Shown: positions 12,130 through 23,713 of the stretch, one piece after another
How the letters are laid out: each line of letters begins with the position of its first letter
How positions within the stretch are numbered: the first letter of the stretch is position 1
Source of the DNA: Morinoia aosen
Taxonomy: Eukaryota > Arthropoda > Malacostraca > Amphipoda > Talitridae
Assembly (NCBI GenBank): GCA_030386875.1
Contig: CM059563.1
Location: 11,116,001-11,180,000 of the forward strand
DNA: 64,000 bases
Direction of reading: 5' to 3'
The notes under the pieces: generated by a model
What the model was told of the DNA's origin: nothing
What the model saw: only the letters and a program-made list of their open reading frames with translations
The model's database searches: none
Program-made: the position numbers and the translations under genes

Positions 12130-12425
12130 CCAAAGAGAGGAAGGCACCGTTTAGTATGGAGTTAAGAAAACGCGGAATCTACGCAGAAAGGGCATATAAA
12201 CAGTAAGTTAAGAAAGAAGATTATGAAAAAAGAGCAAGTTGAAGAAGAAAGTAGTGGGAGCTGAAGAACAGGACAGCAGTGAACCGAAAAAAGGTGGTCC
12301 TTATCATAACAAAAGCATTTTATTTCAACAAAAAGAAGGCCTACCTAGCTCTCAGCTCGGGCCCTCACATTTTCCCCCTGGGAGCGCTAATTCCCATTGA
12401 AACAATAGTTGTATCTCCCTGAGGG
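12130..12425 (-). repeat. Interspersed repeat, inverted relative to the copy near 42.7 kb
   Basis: Phrases GGGCCCTCACATTTT, GGGAGCGCTAATTCCCAT and AAGAAGGCCTACCTA recur inverted at 42571-42870. They are followed in both by a GGTTCACTRCTGTCCTG block. No terminal repeats or protein motif was recognised. Confidence 0.5.
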
Positions 12426-12754
12426 GAACAAGTGCACTAAAAGAACAATTATACCAACTATGCTATATGTATATCTTACGGCAACTGCATCCACTAAAGA
12501 TGAAATCCAATAAAATGTAATAGTTATTTAGTGATAAGAACAACTACCTATTTAAAAATTTTGGCTAGTTAATGTTTATTCATAAAATTTGAAAGAAAAA
12601 GTTCACAAGATGTTTTACATTTAAAAGAATCGTAATTCTTAATAAAATATTGAGGAAAATTCTTTTTCTTTAATCGAATCTTCATAAGGAATTTAAAAGG
12701 AGAAACACTGCTCGTAAGTTAAGCATTACTTAATATTACACATCGTCAAATCTA

Positions 12755-13605
12755 TAGAACGTTTCGGAGTCCTGCTCCATCCTCAGTAGGTACAGTCTGA
12801 AAAAACTAAAAAAAACACAAGTTCGTCAGACATGTTAAAAAAGAAAATTGATAGAAAATCTCATGTAAAAACTTTCAGCGGATAAGAACTATTCATACTG
12901 TTTAAAACCGGTTTTTCTTTGGCTATATATAATGATTCTAAAATTCTTATTTCTGAATCATTGAAAGCATTGCACAAAATTTCAAAATGGTCTTCAGCGA
13001 CTCCAGCACCACACTGCTCTGCATGGAGTCGCACAGACGAATGAGGCGGTTATGCAAGAGGCCTCCCGGTACGATAACTAACTCTACAATGTTGGGCAAT
13101 CCTTATATAATACGGCAAAGTCCTCATACCTACATAGCCTGATGTACACTGTACACAACTAAATTTGTAAACTAAGGATGCCCTCATTCGCTTCGGAAGC
13201 ACATCTTTATACCAAAAAATGAGCCTATTTTAAATGAATTGACAGAAATTATGCTTATTTTACATCAGGAAAGTAGCAATGGAAAAGCAACTCCAAATCT
13301 CTGGACATCTTCTCAGACAACTGGCCAAAGAAAGGAAAACTGCAACACAAACGTTGTACAGGGTCAACATCGTCTCTAACTTCTGAATACTTTTTTGCCA
13401 AAAACCTCTTAACATTAGTGTAGATTAAGGAAGAGGGAAACCCGTTGTTGCGGAAAAAAGAGTGCAAGAAATTGAATTCATTGTGAAGGTTGTTAAAACT
13501 GGAGCAAATATTGTAAGCTCTGTTTACAAGCGTCCTAATCACATTCACTTTGAACCTGAAGCTACAAAAGCTAAAAAAACTCAAACCTAAACAGACCTGG
13601 GGAAT
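12755..13605 (-). pseudogene. Penelope-like element, RT end and GIY-YIG remnant
   Basis: The minus strand reads LSFFSFCSFRFKVNVIRTLVNRAYNI-type sequence (in two short blocks), FLHSFFRNNGFP and PFFGQLSEKM. These match the post-catalytic part of Penelope RT (FSFxpxxyKxxaixtLixRA, FLxxfFxxNGyP, PyxGxxSexm). After stops, a decayed GIY-YIG domain ends in RILESLYIAKEKPVLNS near 12910-12955, followed by a hammerhead-like core. The upstream side joins LINE ORF1 directly at about 13605. RT catalytic motifs are missing. Confidence 0.7.
12761..12786 (-). ncRNA. Hammerhead-ribozyme-like core downstream of Penelope remnant
   Basis: Minus strand: CTGAGGA, one spacer base, GGAG-CAGGA-CTCC as a four-pair stem II, then GAAAC. 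This is the CUGANGA/GAAA layout of a hammerhead. The same core occurs at 3347-3372 in another Penelope fragment with changes in stem II and its loop. Outer stems were not established. Confidence 0.45.
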
Positions 13606-14955
13606 TCTTCTTGGTATGTAGTAGGACCCTTGAGATTGGTGTACATCAGCTGGAACAGTCACTTGTTTTGGTTGTGTGGTTTTCAGAGATGCAGCATATG
13701 TTTTTTCATTAATCCTTGATTCTGGAATTTGCATTTTTTCTTGCGTAGGGGCAGTTTTTTCCTTGTTCCATTGATTCAGTTGAGAACTTGGCTCATTGTA
13801 AGTGGTTTTGGCTCTTTGCGAGATAGATTCTAGACTATCTGTGGTCTCATATATGATTTGCCTTCAAGCCTCTGAAAAGGAGACGCCTTCTTTCATCAGT
13901 GTTTGTATTTGAACAGCATTTTGAATATATGGGCATTCTCTAGAGCTGGCCACATGATTCCCCTTGCAGTTAGCACAGAAGGAAGTGGGGGCACTACACT
14001 TGTCTTTTGAATGGCCTCCACCACAGATAAGGCACCTTTCAACAGATGTACACCCAGTAGCAAAATGTCCATGACGTTGGCATTTATAACATCGGATAGG
14101 TGGAGGTGAATACGGATTGACCTTGAAATTCATGTATTCTATTTTAAGTTGTTTTGGGAGATCACTGCCTTGAAATTGTACTTTTACACTGAGGAAATCC
14201 TCTTTTTTTCCATTAGAGAATTTTGGCAGTCTGACCATGTTGATAACTTTGGCATTTTCACATCTGGCAATTGGGATAAGCTCATTCAAATTTACATCAT
14301 AGTCAATTGGTCTAATAACCCCAAAGGTAGATTGTGAGGATTCTGAGCGTGGTTTATAGCAACTAACTGCAAATTTTCCAACGCTGTTAATTTTCAACAG
14401 TCTTGTTATTTCTTCTTCGGTAGTCTCTTTGAATTCAACTGCAACCAGGTTTCGTCGTTTGTTCACTCTTACCTCATTAATGTACTCATAGTTCAGTATT
14501 TGTTTCAGTCCTTGAGCCAGTCCAAATGGGTCATAGGTCATTTTTTTCTTGTTTGCTCCAAGTAATTCATTGCTTGACTCCTGTAGTTGAGTGATCAGCA
14601 AAGTACACATTTTCTGTTTGGATGCCATTGTTTTATTAGTTGGGTAAATCTTTTTTGGTTTAAGTGGAGACTTAGTAGTTTTACGCGTCTTTTTTGATGT
14701 GTCACAATCGGAGTTTGAGCTTGAGAGGCTTACACTGGTTCTTTCTCTTTTTTTTGATGGGATGTTCTCCTTGAACCAAGTCCCTTGTATTACCGATTCA
14801 TTAATTTCTTCAGTACTCATTGTTTTCTCTTCGTCGGTTTGCTCTTCTTCACTGGCAGGATTGGCGGCTATCAACAGCTCTTCTTCGATTTCAGAGCAGG
14901 GATCTTCAGACTCTCTCAAATCACTAAACCGATTTGCCAATGGCAGTTCGGCCAT
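13606..14955 (-). pseudogene. LINE ORF1 (gag-like, Jockey/I group) with CCHC knuckles
   Basis: The likely start is the ATG at 14955 (MAELPLANRFSDL); an upstream ATG at 15012 is also in frame. An acidic N-terminus is followed by a basic Ser/Lys-rich linker. An RRM-like region includes NEVRVNKRRNLVAVEF. Three CCHC/CxxC zinc knuckles follow at 13.93-14.10 kb: CYKCQRHGHFATGC, CLICGGGHSKDKC and CANCKGNHVASSREC. A TGA stops the frame at 13864-13866, but the same frame stays open past it to about 13606, where it joins the Penelope remnant. The family product binds element RNA. No ORF2 follows. The extra stop and lost ORF2 mark it as dead. Confidence 0.75.
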
Positions 14956-15560
14956 TTCAGATTTTGAAGGTAGCCCCAGAAAGGGGCCACCAACACAGAG
15001 TATTATAAACAATCAGCAGGGCAGAAGTAGTAATTATAAAAAAGACAAGTAAACAGTTACAATATATATATATATATATATATGATTACAGTATAACGTG
15101 GTCAGGGGAACGGTGAAAAATCCAAACAATTAGTCACACCACCTTCCGCACCCCCTCCCACCCCAACCGAATTACCTCACCACCTCAGATGGAGAGGAGA
15201 GAGCCGGTTGCGCGTGGAATGGAAAATAATGAATGTTACTAGGCTTGATTTTGGAATTACTTTTATCTTTTCACAGGAGCTTGGCACAATACAGTCTTAT
15301 CTCAACGAACGCAACTGTCTCTCCCCAATGGTTTGCAAATATGGTTTGCAACAAGGCGCACCTTCTTCGCGGAATTTACGTCTCTTTTCCGCTCACTTCA
15401 CTTTGGTGCACTTTCTAGTCAGTCCGAAAATAGTAGGGGTAAAATGAGAAAAGACCGCTCTTTTCGTTGGCTTTCAAAATTACTTAGTTGACATTGATGC
15501 TCGGTTAACTATGGGCATGGCGGTTGGACGGCACTTCTCTCACTGAGGACTGAGGTATTA
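14956..15560 (-). other. Probable 5' UTR region of the LINE, with (AT)n
   Basis: The stretch upstream of ORF1 on the minus strand holds an (AT)n microsatellite (15060-15083), a C-rich block (15140-15190) and no frame. The 5' border of the element was not found. Confidence 0.35.
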
Positions 15561-16115
15561 GTGGCTTCTGTCTGCATTAACTCAATTAAACTCATGGTCG
15601 AACACTGAGAATCTGCTTCTCAGCGGAGGTGGTTTAGAGACACTAGTTTTTTTTATAAACTCAGTAGAAAGAAAATATACCAAATAAATGATAACGATTG
15701 TTTCCTACATTCTACGAATAGGATTTTACGATGGTTGTCGTGTTGAGGACATTTGATGAAGAGGTAAATGAGAGGAGAAAGGAGACAGTTGCACTCTTTG
15801 GAGTACGCTGGGGTAGCAACCTGGAGTGAGGACACATAATTTTAGGCGAAGGTGAATCGCGATACCTTGCTTACAGCGCAAAAGGTAAAAAATACAGCAT
15901 ATGTTTAAATTCTGTTAGTTTTTGTAAAGGTCTTGCTCAGGCCACTTGCCAGTTTCACTGGTTTTAGTTTAGTTCTGGAGGTCTGCCATTGGTTGAGATG
16001 ATTTTTTTTTTTTGCAAATCTTCAGTGAAACTTGAGCTCGGTGATTTGCTGATTCACTTCCAATCATCCCCACGTGACTGGGAGTAATCAATTTCGAGTC
16101 AAGTCTCATCACTAT
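15561..16115. other. Spacer, nothing recognised
   Basis: No family motif or terminal repeat was seen. The last four bases before the solo LTR form its target duplication. Confidence 0.5.
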
Positions 16116-16119
16116 AACC

Positions 16120-18427
16120 TGTAGCATATCGCTACAAAGCGTAAGAATTATGAATTTTCCCATTCGCACTTAAATAAAATTAATCATTAGCATTAAAAAT
16201 CTTACTATAATTTATTATTAATTATTTTCTACTTCTAATTCGTAATCATTGAAGTTTTTGTGTAAATACATGAGAGATCAAATAATCAATCGACATTTCG
16301 AGTTTAAAGCAGCCCGATACGGCAACATCGAAGAGCGTCACTTGAACTGACTCACTCTTGCTTGTGGCTTTAGCGTGCGAACATTATCTCGTAAGTGCAA
16401 GTGAAATTTAGGCTTAGAATAGAAAGAAACCGGGTAAAGTATATGTGCCATGTGTTTTTTTCATGTGATTGTGTTAAACGTAAAAAACTGCTCAGTGTCG
16501 CGAAGTAGGCATAAACTCTCAAATAGTGTTAAGATTCTTAGACTAGCATGTGTTATCTAAATTGCTAACTCGGTGATATAGAGTGAATATTGCGTGTCAT
16601 TTCCAAATTCACGTGTTAAAAATTCATACTAGATATTCAGCTAACGTCATTGTTTTTTTTACTGCAAAACTTATATTGTGTTTGCCAGTATCATATCGAA
16701 AATTTCTCATAAACTGACTCGGGAACGCACGCGGCTAAATCGCCGGCGTTCTTTGTCGATAGTGTGTCTTTGTTGTTTTCAATGGCGAAGCAGATACTGC
16801 CGTCTTCCGTCACTACTCCGTGACCATAACTGCACTATAAGCATGTGTTATAATAGTATCTTCTTCCTTTTTTTTACAAGGCGTACTTGCAGTATTTCTC
16901 TTAAATAATGTTCCGACGCGAAATAATAATTAAAGACGTCTCCTAATAATCTCGTATGTGTACGAATTAGGAAGGTTATTCATGCCTACGCTTGCTAAAG
17001 TTTTGAGTCGTCTTTTATAGCTCATACTCCTTGAACCTTGCGTTTAATCGCACTTATTTCAATTTAAATCATTTCAATAACAATTTAATTTCATTCTGTT
17101 CACTCTTGTGACAAAAATACCCACTACCATTTGCCTTTCGCGAGTGCGTGCGCATAAATTATGCCGGCGGCTTGGCGAATGCCGACGTGCAGAGCCGCCG
17201 GGTTATTCGCCGCACTGATCTTCATGTTTCATCTCGCGCACAGTTCCTTTCTGTGCAAGCAAAATGTTTAGTGTTTCCTTTTCTTATTATTGGGTATTAT
17301 TCCTTACCATTTATTAATTGCAACTGATATTATCCGTGATTTTTAGTAGGATTTATATCAATGAAACCTGAGAATTTTTCTCTGTTATTTCTTGTACAGT
17401 TATAGAGACGTCCTAAAGTACTTAAAGAAGCATTAATTCTCTTTATATGAAATTCTTAATTGCTGTAATTCTTTTCTTCTGCTTCTTGAACCATGTCTTG
17501 TTAAGTCATGTGTTTTAAAATGGTTCCAGGGATTTGATCCCCGTTTTTTGCTCTTAGATAATCACCAATAGTATTTCTAAAAATTCTTAAATTTTCTGCC
17601 TGGTATTTAAAGCAGGAGCAGCTGTATAAGAGTTTTCTTAATTGATTCTGTCCTATTTCTCTACTTTTGGGTTTGACGAAAGGGAGAACTAATGAAATTA
17701 ACTAGAGTCAAATCTGTAGGAATTCTCGAATTCTGCCGTGTGGGAGTTTTATTATTTTACGATGTGTGGACTGTCAGTGGTGTTCCCTTGTGTGTCTCCT
17801 TGGACTGTTCATCCAGCTTTTGGACTCCTTGCAGGACCTCAACGTCATCACACACACCACTTACAACATTCTCCTTGGGCCGCTTTTGGGACTCTCTACT
17901 TGGATTGGAATTGGCTATGTTCTGGGCCTTTAGCCTTATATATTCTCTAATTACGGGCCTTAATTCTCAACTGCCTAAAATTACGGGCACAATTGAATCA
18001 GCCTCTCATTTGCTGAAGTCAGCGTGCCTGGATCTTAATTACTATTCAAACGAAGAGTCATCATCGCCATCAGGCTCGGCACCTTGTGATCAAACTCCCC
18101 TGCTTCAAAATTAAGCAGGCGTTGCCCACATAAAGAGCAACGCACCGATGGTTGTGCTTATTTAAAAATTGCCCTCAGTAAATTGAATATTCTGAACACA
18201 ATACACTTAATACCTCGTCCACCGGCCGGAGCAACTGCCTCAGGACTGCGAAGTATCTTCAGTCAAGATCCGCAGGATCAAGTCTCGGCGACCCTCCCGG
18301 CTCCTTCAAATAAAACCATACACAAAAGCTGAGTCCAAAGTGCCTTATTATCCCTCTCATAATTTTCCCAGATGCTTGTCGAGGTTTTGGTAAGGACTGG
18401 CTATACCCCCTCGGTCAGATCCAAACA
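16120..18427 (+). mobile_element. Solo LTR of Gypsy A (2.3 kb) with TSD
   Basis: This 2308-bp block starts TGTAGCATATCGC and ends GATCCAAACA. It matches the two LTRs of the full element at 20787-30404 over its whole length. It is flanked by AACC on both sides (16116-16119 and 18428-18431), so it is one insertion whose internal part was lost, most simply by LTR-LTR recombination. The LTR is unusually long. It has one copy of the GATCAAGTCTCGGCGA segment that is duplicated in the other two LTRs. Confidence 0.9.
17164..17211 (+). other. GC-rich pseudoknot-like structure inside LTR A
   Basis: CCGGCGGCT (17164-17172) pairs perfectly with AGCCGCCGG (17193-17201). GGCGAAT in its loop (17174-17180) pairs perfectly with ATTCGCC after the stem (17205-17211). 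The same two interlocking stems are kept at 21810 and 29112. They could form a pseudoknot or two alternative hairpins. The role is unknown. Confidence 0.6.
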
Positions 18428-18431
18428 AACC

Positions 18432-19178
18432 CATTCTATAATGACTTTTTTCCGTTCGAAAGCCACCGCAATGCATTAGGAATTCTTAGCGTCCGAACTT
18501 TTTCAAAAGGTTGAGCTGATTTCAGTGCTGTAAAACAGACAAGGAAGGCAGCGATAATGAATAAAACTCATCTCTCGCATGACAAAAAAATGCAATAGTA
18601 ATGAAATTCCATATAGTTTAGCTGTTAATATAAATGTATCTTATGTAAGGCTACACATTAATTGAAATGAGTCTCTCATGACCCCCACATGCCGTTTGGC
18701 CTTTTTCGAATCTATCTGTGAATAACTGTTCATAATTCGGGTAGGAATGAGCTATCGAGTCATTGAAGAAATGTTTCCAGTTGAAGGAAACGATGCTGTT
18801 TTCGTCCTTTAAGGCAGACATCGAAGAAGGAGGGGAGAGATGGATGAACAACATATTTGATGGGTCAGGAAAGTTTAAATTCTGTTATTGGAATTATAGG
18901 TATGATCTTCCAAGCCCTAAAGAAGTGCGGCGTATGGCAGAATAATGTATGAAACGGTTAAAATTTAAAAGTAGTTCAATCACATGATGTGAGGAAATTG
19001 TGAACAATATTTGTGAAGCTGTAGCTTGCCTCAGATGTTTAAAAGAAGAAGTCGCACCTATTGTTCAAATTTCAGTGTCGGTAGGCAGCGCTTTGCACCA
19101 AGTGTGATATGTGCGGCTGCAAACTGTAACATGTCTTAGTGAGCTATTACGTGGGGACCACCGGTAAGTGAAAAAAAG
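18432..19178. other. Spacer between solo LTR and the Gypsy nest
   Basis: I see only short frames without family resemblance. Confidence 0.5.
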
Positions 19179-19668
19179 TGTGGCGTTCTCTCTCAGGCTA
19201 CTTTACATTCCGGGCAGACTATGAATATCTAAGCACAATGAATATCAATGCTCGATGCGAGCGCCTGAGGTACTAACGAACCCGACAGGGTAAGAAAACA
19301 CAACTAAAATTAATGCCGTGCCATTGTGAATATCGCCGACAATAATAGCACACGAGGAAAATATAACTAACAGGTAGTAATTGCACCAGGATGCGTCTTG
19401 GAGGAACGGCAGGTGATGCGAAGTGGCAGCAGGGATGGCGGTAGAGTTCCTATTGAGTGGCAGTGGCGGTCGAGCCAGTTCAGACTATAGCTGTCGCAGC
19501 GTCTTCCGTGCGTGGTGTGATGATCAGAGCCGTGGTGAGAAAACTGGCCGAGCCCCCTCTGCACCCCGTTGTATAGGGCCTGTTGAGTGTAGTAACGCGA
19601 TGAGCGAGCGTCCACGTTGTTCGGTGGCTAGGTGGCGCCTCGAAGCCTACTGTTGCGCGGGGTGGCAC

Positions 19669-20099
19669 TGTAGTACCTCAATATAGGCCTCGCAGCCGGA
19701 TGTCCTTATCACATTTAGTTTGAGATATCGCGGCAACGGCGGAAGCGTCTTAACCGCAGGGCCAAGCCGACGGAAGCGCTTGTTGCGCATTGCCCTATGT
19801 CCTTATTGTACTTGGGTCCGGATGGGTCGGAAGCGCCCAGACCGCAGGCGCCGGAACCGTGCCTTAGGGCGCATTGCATTGGTATGCACCGGAAGAGCAT
19901 TGTTTAACTTCCGAGCGCTATAGCTTATAAGCAGAGTCGGTGTATGGATGAGTCAGTACAAGAATAGGAACCTAGCAAAGAGTTTCCTTTTCCTACTCCT
20001 GAAGTTAACGCTTCAGATCGGTAGTTACAGTTACCGATACTGTAGTTTGTAGCTACAGTTAGTAAACCTCGTATCGTGATGAAAAACCAAGATACTACA
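19669..20099 (+). repeat. Gypsy B 5' LTR
   Basis: 431 bp, TG...CA ends, same length as the 3' copy and differing at only a few bases. It contains a short palindromic GTAGTTACAGTTACCGATAC region near its end. Confidence 0.85.
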
Positions 20100-20159
20100 A
20101 ATGGCGACGAGACTTCGAATCTCCAAAGTAAATTTGAAAGTTACAAGTGCTCTGAAATT

Positions 20160-20786
20160 AAGATGGCGCATTCTACAGTTTGCTGTCCTCCATTCGACGT
20201 TGAAGTGGAAACAGCGAGTAATATCTACAACGATTTAAGTACAGTGAGCAGACGTTCTTCAGAAGGCGGGAAACAATGGTGGTAACAAAGCTAGTATTAT
20301 AGTTGAAGCTTCGCCTGTAAACATCATTACTGATCTACAACGAAGAATTTAACTTAACGTTACTCACTGATGCTACGTATGAGGAACTTGAAGGAAAGTT
20401 AATACAACAATTTAAAATCAAGAAATCCACTGTTGGCGCATCTGTGACATTTCTAGACAGAGAGCAAAGTGTTAATGAATCCATACAAAGTTAAAACTAA
20501 AACGTTAAATGACTTAGCATCTTCGTGCAACTACGGAAATTGCGGTCGCGATCGTCTCTTGAGAGATGCTCATGTGGCTGGGCTACATTCAGCGCAAATT
20601 CTCAGCGCGGTTCTACAGAAGTGTGACAGCAAGTCCTTCAACGAATGCGTTGAACATGCAAAACTCATCGAACAGTAAAGCGTCGACGCTCCAGATATTA
20701 TTCGTGGGGATTCATCTTCATCGTTTTTCACTGCAGAAAAACTACAGACGAATTACATATGCATTCGCTGCGGAACTAGGCAGAAG
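20160..20786 (+). pseudogene. Gypsy B gag remnant, 5' part
   Basis: Broken frames include PPFDVEVETAS (gag N-terminus), YEELEGKLIQQFKIKK and LNDLASSCNYGNC...LLRDAHVAGL. The last matches the capsid region of Gypsy gag (LxxLaxxCnfg...lRDrfVcGl). They end in ICIRCGTRQK, the first CCHC knuckle, where Gypsy A is inserted. Frame changes lie near 20290 and 20490. The gag resumes at 30405. Confidence 0.7.
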
Positions 20787-23101
20787 TGTAGCATATCGCT
20801 ACAAAGCGTAGGAATTATGAATTTTCCCATTCGCACTTAAATAAAAGGTGGTGAGAAAATTAGCATTAAAAATCTTACTATAATTTATTAATAATTATTT
20901 TCTACTTCTAATTCGTAATCATTGAAGTTTTTGTGTAAATACATGAGAGATCAAATAATCAATCGACATTTCGAGTTTAAAGCAGCCCGATACGGCAACA
21001 TCGAAGAGCGTCACTTGAACTGACTCACTCTTGCTTGTGGCTTTAGCGTGCGAACATTATCTCGTAAGTGCAAGAGAAATTTAGGCTTAGAATAGAAAGA
21101 AACCGGGTAAAGTATATGTGCCATGTGTTTTTTTTCATGTGATTGTGTTAAACGTAAAAAACTGCTCAGTGTCGCGAAGTAGGCATAAACTCTCAAATAG
21201 TGTTAAGATTCTTAGACTAGCATGTGTTATCTAAATTGCTAACTCGGTGATATAGAGTGAATATTGCGTGTCATTTCCAAATTCACGTGTTAAAAATTCA
21301 TACTAGATATTCAGCTAACGTCATTGTTTTTTTTACTGCAAAACTTATATTGTGTTTGCCAGTATCATATCGAAAATTTCTCACAAACTGACTCGGCTTT
21401 GTCGATAGTGTGTCTTTGTTGTTTTCAATGGCGAAGCAGATACTGCCGTCTTCCGTCACTACTCCGTGACCATAACTGCACTATAAGCATGTGTTATAAT
21501 AGTATCTTTTTTTCCTTTTTTTTACAAGGCGTACTTGCAGTAGTTTTCTCTTAAATAATGTTCCAACGCGAAATAATAATTTAAGACGTCTCCTAATAAT
21601 CTCGTATGTGTACGAATTACGAAGGTTATTCATGTCTATGCTTGCTAAAGTTTTGAGTCGTCTTTTATAGCTCATACTCCTTGAACCTTGCGTTTAATCG
21701 CACTTATTTCAATTTAAATCATTTCAATAACAATTTAATTTCATTCTGTTCATTCTTGTGACAAAAATACCCACTACCATTTGCCTTTCGCGAGTGCGCA
21801 CAAATTATGCCGGCGGCTTGGCGAATGCCGACGTGTAGAGCCGCCGGGTTATTCGCCGCACTGATTTTTATGTTTTCATCTCGCGCACATTTCCTTTCTG
21901 TGCAAGCAAAATGTTTAGTGTTTCCTTTTCTTATTAATGGGTATTATTCCTTACCATTTATTAATTGCAACTGATATTATCCGTGATTTTCAGTATGATT
22001 TATATCAATGAAACCTGAGAATTTTTCTCTGTTATTTCTTGTACAAGTTATAGAGATGTTCTAGAGTACATAAAGGAGCATTAATTTTCCTTCTATGAAA
22101 TTCTTAATTGCTGGAATCCTTTTCTTTTGCTTCATGAACCATGTCTTGTTAAGTCATGTGTGTTGAAATGGTTCCAGGGATTTGATCCCCGATTTTTGCT
22201 CTTAGAAAATCACCAATAGTATTACTAAAAATTCTTAAAATTTTCTGCCTGGTATTTAAAGCAGGAGCAGCTGCATGGGAGTTTATTTTCCTAATTGATT
22301 CTGTCCTATTTCTCTACTTTTGGGCTTGACGAAGAAAGGAGAACCAGGAATTAACTAGAGTCAAATCTGTAGGAATTCTCGAATTCTGCCGTGTGGGAGT
22401 TTTATTATTTTACGATTTGTGGACTGTCAGTGGTGTTTCCTTGGTGTCTCCTTGGACTGTTCATCCAGCTTTTGGACTCCTTGCAGGACCTCAACGTCAT
22501 CACACACACCACTTACAACATTCTCCCTGGGCCGCTTTTGGGACTCTCTACTCGGATTAGAATTGGCTATGTTCTGGGCCTTTAGCCTTATATATTCTCT
22601 AATTACGGGCCTTAATTCTCAACTGCCTAAAATTACGGGCACAATTGAATCAGCCTCTCATTTGCTCAAGTCAGCGTGCCTGGATCTTAATTACTATTCA
22701 AACGAAGAGTCATCATCGCCATCAGGCTCGGCACCTTGTGATCAAACTCACCTGCTCCAAAATTAAGCAGGCGTTGCCCACATAAAGAGCCACGCACCGA
22801 TTGTTGTGCTTATTTAAAAATTGCCCTCAGTAAATTGAATATTCTGGACACAATACACTTAACCTCGTCCACCGGCCGGAGCGACTGCCTCAGGACTGCG
22901 AAGTATCTTTCAGTCAAGATCTGCAGGATCAAGTCTCGGCGATCCGCAGGATCAAGTCTCGGCGATCCGCCGGCTCCTTCAAATAAAACCATACACAAAA
23001 AGCTGAGTCCAAAGTGCCTTATTATCCCTCTCATAATTTTTCCCAGATGCTTGTCGAGGTTTTGTAAGGACTGGCTATACCCCCTCGGTCAGATCGAAAC
23101 A
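20787..23101 (+). repeat. Gypsy A 5' LTR
   Basis: Starts TGTAGCATATCGC and ends GATCGAAACA. Compared with the other two copies it has a GGTGGTGAG change near 20848 and a deletion after ACTGACTCGG near 21394. It keeps the GC-rich pseudoknot-like block at 21810. Confidence 0.9.
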
Positions 23102-23102
23102 C

Positions 23103-23120
23103 TGGTGACCCCAAAGATAA
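23103..23120 (+). other. Gypsy A primer binding site
   Basis: TGGTGACCCCAAAGAT lies one base after the 5' LTR, where the 3' end of a host tRNA primes minus-strand synthesis. Gypsy C has the same TGGTGACCCC, so they probably use the same tRNA type. Confidence 0.75.
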
Positions 23121-23713
23121 AAAAATCACTGGTGAAGACCCCAGTTAAAATAACCCCAAAACTTTCTTTAAAACTTGAAAACTATTCAACTCGATAAGTG
23201 TTTGAGAGGTTGTGAGAGAGGTTAATTTTGGTATATCATTGTAGTAATAAAATTTCCCATGTCGTAGTTTTTGGAAATTTCTTGGATTTACTGTGTTAAT
23301 GGTGATTCTCTGATCAGCTCTAACAAAATTTTTTTCAGCGCTATACTGTCCTTTTGTTTTATGTGCCTCAGTAGGTAGGGAAAATATTTTTTTCCTATTT
23401 CCGTGCTTACGTTTATTCTGACTACCGTAAAAATTCGCGTTTCCATTCTCTCTTTCCCCCCGTTTTCTTCAACGTTATTGATCGATTGAGTAGGTAGAAA
23501 GATAATTTTTCTCACCTGCTTTATTTTTGTGCCTACGCAAATTGCCGCATACCGCATAATTTTTTTCTCGTTTCCAATTTCATATTTCCTTCCTTCTGTT
23601 TCAACTGTATCTGAACGATTGAGTAGGTAAAGAATTAACGCAAACCCTTGCCACTTAATTCCAAGTCATAGGCATTGATATCTTAATTGTGCATCCCAAA
23701 AGAGATCGCTAGC

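Noticed and set aside
17692..18114. 140-codon open frame inside the solo LTR A, also open in the 5' LTR
   Set aside because: A stop interrupts the same frame in the 3' LTR (TATATAG near 29895) and no domain is recognisable; the frame looks incidental.
19423..19686. GC-rich frames near the first LTR junction
   Set aside because: They lie within LTR C and run across an insertion junction, so they cannot be genes.
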